Shown here in pieces: positions 57,768 to 64,000 of a DNA stretch of 64,000 nucleotides. How positions within the stretch are numbered: position 1 is the first letter of the stretch; each line of letters begins with the position of its first letter. The DNA comes from Pseudoalteromonas viridis (GTDB lineage: Bacteria > Pseudomonadota > Gammaproteobacteria > Enterobacterales > Alteromonadaceae). The DNA lies in NCBI RefSeq assembly GCF_017742995.1, contig NZ_CP072425.1:868001-932000 (forward strand), given 5' to 3'. A program made the translations under genes and the position numbers. The notes beneath the pieces were generated by a model that was not told the origin of the DNA, did not search any database, and worked only from the letters and a program-made list of their open reading frames with translations.

Positions 57768-59414
57768 ATGATTACAATAAAAGGGCCTTTGTGCCTGACA
57801 ATGGGCCTGGCTGGCAGCGCGTTAAGCCTGCTCAGTACCATGGCATGGGGACAGGTAGACAACGGAGATTTCGAGCAGTGGCAGCTGGGTAAACCCAGCA
57901 ACTGGACCACCATTGATTCGGGTATCTCTTTGACTACCGAACAGAATCGCGTTTACAGCGGACAAACGGCGGCGGCCGTCAATGTGCTGACAACAACGCA
58001 GGGGAATACCGATCTGGCACAAACCGTCACGGTTGAAGCCGGCAAAACTTATACCTTCAGTACCTGGGTCTACCATACTGAAGGCGGCGTCAGGGCTCGC
58101 CTGGTCGCTGACGGTTATCACAATTATTCGGATCCGCAACAGTTAAACCAATGGCAACAACTGCGCCATGATTATACGGCCACCAGCAATGGCCAAATCA
58201 CGGTAGGACTGCGCTTTTATGACGTCAGCGGATTTGATGGCAATGAAACCGTCTATGTTGATAACTTTCAGCCCAGCGGCACTGCGAGCACGCCACCGCC
58301 TACCGGTGGGGCCTGTCAGGCCAATGCGCTGACCTTCAACCTGACCACAGACAAGTACGGCGAGGAAACCAGCTGGGTGATTAAAAACGCGTCGAATTCG
58401 ACCGTCGCCAGCGGCCAGAATTATGGCGCTAACCAGAGCTACAGTGAAAACCTGTGCTTAACCGATGGCTCATACACTTTTACGATATCTGACAGCTATG
58501 GTGACGGCATTTGTTGCAGTTATGGAAACGGTGCGTATAGCCTGAATGGTCCATCCAGGACGATAGCGTCGGGTAGCCAGTTCACGTCATCGGCTTCGCA
58601 CAGCTTCACTCTGGGCACCGATAATGGCGGTGGCGATGGGGGTGGTGATACGCCTACCGGCTACTACGGTGCTGCTGCGGGTTTATCGGGTTACGCCCTG
58701 AAAACGGCCCTGCACAACATCATTGCCAGCCATAATAATCAGGGTTATGGCGCTATCTGGTCGTTCATCGATCAGTATGAGCGCGACCGCTACTTTGAGA
58801 ACAATGGCACAGTGCTGGACCGCTACTCTGAAAAGCCAACCGGCACGGACAGTCACGAGTTTACGGCGGTAGGCGATCAGTGTGGCACCGCCCGCATTGA
58901 GGGCGATTGCTACAACCGTGAGCATTCATTTCCGAAAAGCTGGTTTGGTGGCAAAATTGAGCCAATGAACTCAGACATTCACCATATCTTTGCCTCCGAC
59001 GGCTATGTGAATAACCGCCGTAGCAGCTTCCCGTTTGGCGAAGTGGGCAGCAGTACTTATGTCTCAAGCAACGGCAGTAAAGTGGGCAGCGCCTCGGGCA
59101 TAGGTTACAGCGGTACCGTGTTTGAGCCGATTGATCAGTTCAAGGGCGACTTTGCCCGCGCCTACTTCTATATGGCTACCCGCTATCAGGATCGTATCAG
59201 TAGCTGGCAGAACAATTCCAGCTACAGCGATGCGGTACTTAATGGCAGCAGTGATCAGGTCTTTGAAGCCTGGGTAGTTGCTATGCTCAAACGCTGGCAT
59301 CAGGCCGATCCGGTTGATGCGCTGGAGCGTGCCCGCAACGAGGGCGCCTACCAGTTCCAGGGCAACCGCAACCCGTTTGTGGACCACCCTGAGTTTGTAG
59401 AGCAGATCTGGTAA
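57768..59414 (+). CDS. Secreted modular endonuclease I
   Basis: 548 residues. Signal peptide (about 1-28), then a carbohydrate-binding-like beta-sandwich (about 29-168; DNGDFEQWQLGKPSNW and YVDNFQPSG), a second beta domain (about 180-285) with the DSYGDGICCSYGNGAYSL motif, a Gly/Asp linker (about 286-297), and an endonuclease I domain (about 310-548). The catalytic region shows CYNREHSFPKSWFGG and SDIHHIFASDGYVNNRRS, as in extracellular EndA/NucM-type nucleases. Likely degrades extracellular DNA for nutrients or biofilm turnover. The Cys pattern suggests disulfides. Confidence 0.87.
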   Translation: MITIKGPLCLTMGLAGSALSLLSTMAWGQVDNGDFEQWQLGKPSNWTTIDSGISLTTEQNRVYSGQTAAAVNVLTTTQGNTDLAQTVTVEAGKTYTFSTWVYHTEGGVRARLVADGYHNYSDPQQLNQWQQLRHDYTATSNGQITVGLRFYDVSGFDGNETVYVDNFQPSGTASTPPPTGGACQANALTFNLTTDKYGEETSWVIKNASNSTVASGQNYGANQSYSENLCLTDGSYTFTISDSYGDGICCSYGNGAYSLNGPSRTIASGSQFTSSASHSFTLGTDNGGGDGGGDTPTGYYGAAAGLSGYALKTALHNIIASHNNQGYGAIWSFIDQYERDRYFENNGTVLDRYSEKPTGTDSHEFTAVGDQCGTARIEGDCYNREHSFPKSWFGGKIEPMNSDIHHIFASDGYVNNRRSSFPFGEVGSSTYVSSNGSKVGSASGIGYSGTVFEPIDQFKGDFARAYFYMATRYQDRISSWQNNSSYSDAVLNGSSDQVFEAWVVAMLKRWHQADPVDALERARNEGAYQFQGNRNPFVDHPEFVEQIW

Positions 59415-59496
59415 TTCACACCCATCCAGTAATAGGTATCAGGCTCAGCGCACAAGGCCGTGGCTGAGCCGAACCAAAAAGGCAGACAGTGGTTCA

Positions 59497-59552
59497 CCTT
59501 TACAGGTTTGCCTTTACAGGTTTACCTTCACAGGTTTGCCTTCACAGATCAG
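59497..59552. repeat. Four tandem 14-bp repeats
   Basis: CCTTTACAGGTTTG is followed by three diverging copies, CCTTTACAGGTTTA, CCTTCACAGGTTTG and CCTTCACAGATCAG (59511-59552), in the noncoding gap 59415-59901 between the nuclease and DUF3103. The first three differ at one or two positions only. Likely a replication-slippage remnant; no reading frame spans it meaningfully. Confidence 0.75.
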
Positions 59553-59777
59553 CCTTCCTTATCCATCGACTTTCAATCCACCACGCAAAATGATCCTGAC
59601 CGTTTGTCGCAAAGCCCTAACTGCAGTTCCTGAACATATTGCTCTGCTTGTCTTTTATCGTTCATGTGACGAGGCTACATGATGATGGGAGGTGAGTATG
59701 CTTAATTCAGGAAACGGCCATGCCGCTCCTCCTCCGAAAAGTATCAGAGTGGCCAGTAGAGCCTGATCCAAGCTAAT

Positions 59778-59808
59778 AAAAAAGCGAGCATACCAGGGTA
59801 TGCTCGCT
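59778..59808 (-). terminator. Terminator of the DUF3103 gene
   Basis: AGCGAGCATACC (59783-59794) and GGTATGCTCGCT (59797-59808) form a 12-bp stem with a 2-base centre; the minus strand ends in six T residues. It lies about 95 bases after the DUF3103 stop, on that strand. Confidence 0.85.
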
Positions 59809-59901
59809 GCAGAATAAAAAAACCGGCCTAGTCCGTTAGACCGTAACCTACTCAACGGGTTGTGAGCTAATAAGCTAACGCCAGTGAACAGCCACAGACG
59901 T

Positions 59902-61095
59902 TTATCTGGGCTCTATGGTTAAGGGAGAAAGAGTAATTTTTGCGTTGTTGCTGGCGCCCATGTAACCGCTGTAATTTTGGCCTTCGAATAAGGTGTAAAA
60001 CACGTCTACATAGTCATCATCATTGCTGAACCAGTGATCTGGCATCGCTTTGATCAGCTGATTGGTCAGCTGAGGAATGATCGCATAACCCTGTACGTTG
60101 GGATCCGGAATGGTGCGCATGACCTGAGTGACGATGTCCAGGAAAGTCGTCGCTAAATCTTTGTAGTTGGTGTTGTCATCCTGCTCCATCAGTAATACAT
60201 CTGCGGCCTGCCAGCGATAACGCTCCCAGTGGATCAGGATCTGGTTTGGCGTGTAGTCAGTGCCGTCATGATCCAGGTAGGGCATATCAACAATATCCAG
60301 AACTGGCTCATCCCGTGACGGGCTTACCCCTGTAACGATGCCATAGACTTCCGCTTTACCCAGCACCCAAGGCTCCTGATCATTGTTCAGGCGAATACGT
60401 TTCAAAACACTGGTCGAAATGGCTTCTGACTGAATCGTCATTTGGTTCGTTTGCAGCATATTATTTGAAAAACGCTCAACCGATTGCGTTTCTCTGGCGC
60501 TGCTGAAAATGTTCTGCATCACGGCCAGCCCTTCACGGCGCACCTGCTGTTGATCAAGCTCCAGTACAAGCACCGGACGCTGCGGCATTTGCTGCGCATC
60601 TAACAGATGCAGCTGGCCATCACTGTCATAGGCTTCAACATGGATCCAGGTTTTGTCATCTCCTTTCGGTGCAAAGGCGATCAACGGCTCTTCGCCTTCC
60701 TGCCACTGGCTTAGCATGTCAGCCGAAGCCAGACGCAATTGATACAAGTTGCTGTCGCTTTGTGGCAAGCCTTTCAATACCCGAGTTTGCGTGCTTGCCT
60801 GACCAATCAATGACTGTGCCTGTTGTGATACTTGCATATCCTGCACCGTCAGACGTGGCTGACTGGCCAGTGCTGACTGCCAGCGTGAACCCTGCTGCGA
60901 CAACTCTTGCGCCAGAGACTTCGCCATCACTTTTTTGATATCACTGACCTGGAAGGCCTGTGGATTAAAGCGGTCAATTTGCGCCAGCGGCGCTGCCAGG
61001 TTATTCACGGCCTCAGCCGGAGCTGCGGTTGCGCTTGCTGCTGCACTCAGGCTCAGGGCCAGTGCAGATAAGGTCATCTGAGATATGCGTTTCAT
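59902..61095 (-). CDS. DUF3103 family secreted protein
   Basis: 397 residues from the ATG at 61095 (signal peptide MKRISQMTLSALALSLSAAASA), behind GGAG; an in-frame start at 61191 adds 32 residues and is rejected. The DUF3103-like body includes KTWIHVEAYDSDGQLHLLD, VLGKAEVYGIVTGVSP and a C-terminal TLFEGQNYSGYMGASNNAKITLSPLTI. Function unknown. Exported. Flanked by its own terminator and a long AT-rich upstream region. Confidence 0.78.
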   Translation of the reverse strand: MKRISQMTLSALALSLSAAASATAAPAEAVNNLAAPLAQIDRFNPQAFQVSDIKKVMAKSLAQELSQQGSRWQSALASQPRLTVQDMQVSQQAQSLIGQASTQTRVLKGLPQSDSNLYQLRLASADMLSQWQEGEEPLIAFAPKGDDKTWIHVEAYDSDGQLHLLDAQQMPQRPVLVLELDQQQVRREGLAVMQNIFSSARETQSVERFSNNMLQTNQMTIQSEAISTSVLKRIRLNNDQEPWVLGKAEVYGIVTGVSPSRDEPVLDIVDMPYLDHDGTDYTPNQILIHWERYRWQAADVLLMEQDDNTNYKDLATTFLDIVTQVMRTIPDPNVQGYAIIPQLTNQLIKAMPDHWFSNDDDYVDVFYTLFEGQNYSGYMGASNNAKITLSPLTIEPR

Positions 61096-61429
61096 TGTTA
61101 TAATTCTCCAGAAATAATCCTGTTCCGGCCTCACCTGAACCACGGGAAGCCACCTCTCGTGTGCCAGAACAAGATAAAACACGAAAATCAAATTATCAAC
61201 ACATTAATATAAAATTTACATAGAGAAATTAACAAAAATGAATATATTTATGTTTTTTAAGAACTTTAAATATTAAAAAGCAGGTAAGAAATTGATCTTT
61301 TAAGCAACAAGAGTGATGACTCTATTTGATTTGGTTCATTATTAGTGGCAGAGAAACAGTGCCAAACAGGCAATATACCGGCAACCCTGAGCCGGCCAAA
61401 TCACCTGAACTCATGAGTTAAAGCAGGAG
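61096..61429. other. AT-rich gap upstream of DUF3103
   Basis: 334 bases without a credible gene. Positions about 61180-61300 are very AT-rich and probably hold the DUF3103 promoter, which I could not place precisely. Beyond that are short repeats such as GAGTGATGACTC (61309-61320, perfect palindrome). Nothing else supported. Confidence 0.4.
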
Positions 61430-61570
61430 TCATGACTTCTCACAAGGGTACAGAGTGATTTCCATACCCATCGATTGCACCGACGACAGAGCGCCGAAGT
61501 CTGGTATCCAGATGCAGCGCCTGAGGCTGCTCACCATAACCAAAGCCAATCACATGGCTCACTTAAGCTG
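61430..61570 (-). pseudogene. Decayed tandem copy of the adjacent small gene
   Basis: About 140 bases match the last roughly 45 codons of the intact gene that lies just next to it (61597-61977). Matching pieces are GFGYGEQP (versus GFSCGEQP), QALHLDTRLR (versus QALHVDTLLR) and GMEITLYPCEK (versus GMEITLYPVEK). The pieces fall in two frames, so at least one frameshift is present, and the 5' part of the gene is gone. Similarity continues past the stop into GGAGTCAT, suggesting one duplication event. No start or promoter. Confidence 0.65.
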
Positions 61571-61596
61571 GTCGAGCCTCGCAAACGCAGGAGTCA

Positions 61597-61977
61597 TTAC
61601 TTTTCAACAGGATACAAAGTGATTTCCATCCCGGCACCGATGGCCGAGATCCGTAATAGCGTGTCGACATGTAGCGCCTGAGAATAACATTTAGGCTGCT
61701 CACCGCAGCTAAAACCAATATCAAAGGTCCGTTTCGAACATCCCAGCCACTGCTTGAGTGCTGACTTAGAACATGATTCGATGAGTTCACACAAATGATT
61801 GATGGCTTTGTCCGGGCTCGTCACCTCGGCACTGGCTTCAATTCTGGCCAGCTGACGATACTCATCCTGATCATAATGCAGTACTACCGCGTTCTTTTTA
61901 AGATCCGCAACCAGGGCAGAAATATCCTGCTTGGATTCTAACTCTAAGTCGACATTTAAAAACTGGATTTCTGACAT
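61597..61977 (-). CDS. Small hypothetical protein (DUF4279-like)
   Basis: 126 residues, soluble, alpha/beta. Begins MSEIQFLNVDLELESKQDIS and ends GAGMEITLYPVEK. The C-terminal layout, FDIGFS... followed by LHVDTLLRISAIGAGMEITLYP, resembles DUF4279 proteins, but the match is weak. The ribosome binding site is also weak. A broken copy sits directly downstream, so the gene was tandemly duplicated. Function unknown. Confidence 0.6.
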   Translation of the reverse strand: MSEIQFLNVDLELESKQDISALVADLKKNAVVLHYDQDEYRQLARIEASAEVTSPDKAINHLCELIESCSKSALKQWLGCSKRTFDIGFSCGEQPKCYSQALHVDTLLRISAIGAGMEITLYPVEK

Positions 61978-62138
61978 GACGGGGCAATTACCTTGTTTCT
62001 TTTTTGAGTGGTTCGCTGCCAGATCCAGGTCATGTTCAGCGCCAGAACACGGTCGATTGGCAGGTGCGACAATATGTCACTACTGATTTTACGCGAATTC
62101 TCATAAGCTATCAGCAATTTTGACGAAAAAACACCACT

Positions 62139-62843
62139 ATGAATAAATCCAGCTTCAAGCCTATCCGAAAATTCCACAAACTGGCAGGTTACCTGCTGGC
62201 ACTACAGCTCTTTGCCTGGTTGCTCGGCGGCCTGGTTATGAGCGCCATTCCGCTGGATATGGTACATGGCAAACATCTGGCCAAGCGCACGCTGGATAAT
62301 CCTTTCACTTACGTTGATTACACCGCCAACCTCAACCAGCTGGCGGATCGTGTTGCCGGATTTAACAGCCTGACCTTGAGTCACTTTTTAGACCAGCCGA
62401 TGATCATTGCCACAGGTACTGAACGCACCTATTTCACCGCCACCGGCGCGCCCTTTCCTGCCCCAAGCGAAGCCCAGATCCGCGCCAATGCCCGAGCGCA
62501 TTTCCTCGGCGATAGCCCCATCGACTCAGCACACCTACTCGTCCAAGGTCCCCGGGAGGTGCAGTACCGCCCCCGGGTGTGGCAAGTCACGTTTGCCGAC
62601 ACACTAAGTACAACTCTCTATCTGGACGCGCACAGTGGTCAGGTGATCACCGTTCGCAGCTCACTGTGGCGCATTTTCGACTTTTTCTGGATGCTGCATA
62701 TAATGGATTATGACGAACGTGATGATTTCAATAACCCCTTACTGATCACTTTTGCCGCCAGCAGTGTGGCGTTTTGTCTCAGCGGTATGTTGCTATTATT
62801 GCAGTCCCCGCCCTGGCGCAGGCGCCGTCAGCAAGGCCGCTAA
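62139..62843 (+). CDS. PepSY-domain membrane protein
   Basis: 234 residues. An N-terminal hydrophobic segment (about 13-38; LAGYLLALQLFAWLLGGLVMS), periplasmic PepSY region (about 40-190; TLSTTLYLDAHSGQVITVRSS is typical), the FWMLHIMDYDERDDFNNPLL motif and a second membrane helix (about 200-225). This is the layout of PepSY_TM proteins tied to iron or heme uptake and reduction. It has no neighbours of that type here. Confidence 0.82.
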   Translation: MNKSSFKPIRKFHKLAGYLLALQLFAWLLGGLVMSAIPLDMVHGKHLAKRTLDNPFTYVDYTANLNQLADRVAGFNSLTLSHFLDQPMIIATGTERTYFTATGAPFPAPSEAQIRANARAHFLGDSPIDSAHLLVQGPREVQYRPRVWQVTFADTLSTTLYLDAHSGQVITVRSSLWRIFDFFWMLHIMDYDERDDFNNPLLITFAASSVAFCLSGMLLLLQSPPWRRRRQQGR

Positions 62844-63005
62844 CGTTACGCGCTATACCAAGCCAGCTGTTCTAAATCAGAGGAATGGCTTACACTCAAT
62901 ATTTGTGCCGCTGTTGACATTAATTAACAGTCAACCCGGTCTATCTATTGTATTGTACAAAGAGTGTTGATAGTTTTTAGCGCAATGAATAGACAGGAAA
63001 AAACC

Positions 63006-64000
63006 ATGATGCAATTCAGCAACTTATACCTTGCCATCGGATTGGCTTTAACCCTCACCGCACTTTCTGGTTGCGGTGGTGGCGGTACAGAAAGCGGCAC
63101 AAGCGGCAATTCTGGCACGGTAACCACCCCAGATAATAACAATAATACCGGTGGAAACTCAGGAGGAGATTCAGGTGGTAATTCTGGTAACGACAGCGTC
63201 GGAGGCAGCACAGAACCCAGCTGGCAGGCGGGTGTGTTTCCACCCGCGACAAATTTCATCAATTTTTGCGCCACCCCGCGCACTGGGCAAGATCCGTATA
63301 ACAATAATCAGCCCTATCCTGACAAAGCCGGAACCATGATGCACGAAAAAATGTGGTTGCGCTCGTTCAGTAACGAAACTTACTTGTGGTATGACGAAAT
63401 TGCCGATAACAATCCGAGCAGCTTCAGCACCGTGGCAAGTTATTTCGATCAGCTAAAAACCACACAACGTAACGCGGATAACTCGCTCAAAGATGAGTTC
63501 CATTTTTCGACTACCTACGAAAGCTATCAAAAGGAACGCCAGTCAGGTGTGGCCACCAGTTATGGCATTCACTGGTCGGCTATTAAAACCGCTTCACCCG
63601 ATCGAAATTTTACCATTGCCTATGTTGAGCCAAACTCACCTGCAGCGGCCAGCGGCCTGCGCCGAGGTGACCGCCTGGTCAGCATAGATGGCGAAGACTT
63701 TATTGACGGCGACAATGTCACGCTGTTCAATGAAGCCCTGTTTCCCAGTGCGCCAAAGGCCTATACCTTTGTGTTTCGCCCAGTCCAGGGCGAAGATAAA
63801 TCAGCCAGCATGACGGCCGTCGACTTTGAACAAACCCCGGTGCAAAACACCAAGGTCATATCGCACGGTGGCAAAACCTTCGGCTATGTCCAGTTTAATC
63901 AGTTTATCCCCACTGCGCAGGCGCCACTGATCGCAGCCTTCGATACCTTTAAAAACCGTAACGTCGATGAGCTCGTGCTGGATATGCGTTACAACGGGGG
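63006..64000 (+). CDS. S41 family (C-terminal processing) lipoprotein protease, C-terminus cut by window edge
   Basis: 331 codons visible. Signal peptide with lipobox (TALSGCGGG, Cys near 23), then a Gly/Asn/Ser-rich linker (about 24-70), an S41 N-terminal domain (MHEKMWLRSFSNETYLWYDEI near 115), a PDZ domain (about 200-260; VEPNSPAAASGLRRGDRLVSIDGED), and the beginning of the S41 catalytic domain (GYVQFNQF, then DELVLDMRYNG). The catalytic Ser and Lys lie beyond the window. Two ATGs (63006 and 63009) follow AGGAAAA. Periplasmic or outer membrane-tethered protease. Confidence 0.88.
   Translation, partial: MMQFSNLYLAIGLALTLTALSGCGGGGTESGTSGNSGTVTTPDNNNNTGGNSGGDSGGNSGNDSVGGSTEPSWQAGVFPPATNFINFCATPRTGQDPYNNNQPYPDKAGTMMHEKMWLRSFSNETYLWYDEIADNNPSSFSTVASYFDQLKTTQRNADNSLKDEFHFSTTYESYQKERQSGVATSYGIHWSAIKTASPDRNFTIAYVEPNSPAAASGLRRGDRLVSIDGEDFIDGDNVTLFNEALFPSAPKAYTFVFRPVQGEDKSASMTAVDFEQTPVQNTKVISHGGKTFGYVQFNQFIPTAQAPLIAAFDTFKNRNVDELVLDMRYNG

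Noticed and set aside
61956-62177. 73-codon minus-strand frame overlapping the PepSY gene start
   Set aside because: No ribosome binding site, overlaps both neighbours, and the translation has no recognisable features.

Overview
The window reads as chromosome of a marine gammaproteobacterium of the order Alteromonadales, most likely Pseudoalteromonas or a close relative. This is inferred from gene content and order: fxsA next to groESL, cytochrome c4 / engB / polA, yiiD-dtd-pip-yihY, ilvGMEDA with a leader peptide, cysJIH, and DUF2959, DUF3103 and DUF4124 proteins. Coding density is high. I see no rRNA, tRNA, insertion sequence, prophage or CRISPR array. The first gene (groEL) and the last (an S41 protease) are cut by the window edges.

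Layout. 1-2.7 kb: groESL behind a sigma-32-like promoter, with fxsA upstream. 2.8-8.5 kb: cutA-dsbD, then aroQ-accB-accC, then an EamA transporter. 8.5-18.6 kb: DUF2489, yihI, a methyltransferase, cytochrome c4, engB, DUF1285, yceI, polA, elbB and cytochrome c5. The noncoding gaps here hold a clear CsrB/CsrC-type small RNA (10.4-10.7 kb, minus strand) and a second structured locus (13.8-14.0 kb) beside polA, where enterobacteria carry spf. 18.8-26.8 kb: a GAF-GAF-GGDEF-degenerate EAL protein, rep, ubiK, carbonic anhydrase, a methyltransferase and an orphan THI5/NMT1-type periplasmic binding protein. 26.8-33.5 kb: the complete ilvLGMEDA operon on the minus strand, with promoter, leader peptide and attenuator all readable. 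33.7-37.1 kb: a TraB/GumN protein, a periplasmic beta-repeat protein and a hybrid histidine kinase.

37.2-41.6 kb: a lysine riboswitch with a terminator platform controls dapA, a DapD-like acyltransferase, a LysA-like decarboxylase and an AstE/M14-type deacylase, which together look like a lysine biosynthesis operon with an unusual deacylase. Directly after it, on the other strand, is a 68-codon gene with a strong ribosome binding site. It encodes a KLxKK...TPxIAGG leader followed by a Cys-rich core, a candidate ribosomal peptide precursor without local maturation genes. 42.0-47.2 kb: pldA, a YiiD-type GNAT-thioesterase, a spermidine synthase-like protein, dtd, pip and yihY. 47.3-52.9 kb: small lipoproteins and hypothetical genes, an S4 RNA-binding protein, a hotdog thioesterase, LhgO, DUF4124 and a family-3 binding protein. 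53.0-57.4 kb: the cysJIH assimilatory sulfite reduction operon with its terminator. 57.8-64 kb: a secreted endonuclease I with carbohydrate-binding-like modules, DUF3103, a small gene with a decayed tandem copy, a PepSY membrane protein and a lipoprotein S41/PDZ protease.

Most genes are core metabolism and housekeeping. The less ordinary content lies in the noncoding stretches (two RNA loci, attenuator, riboswitch), the peptide precursor and the decayed duplication near 61.5 kb. All family names are from reading the sequence; no searches were run.
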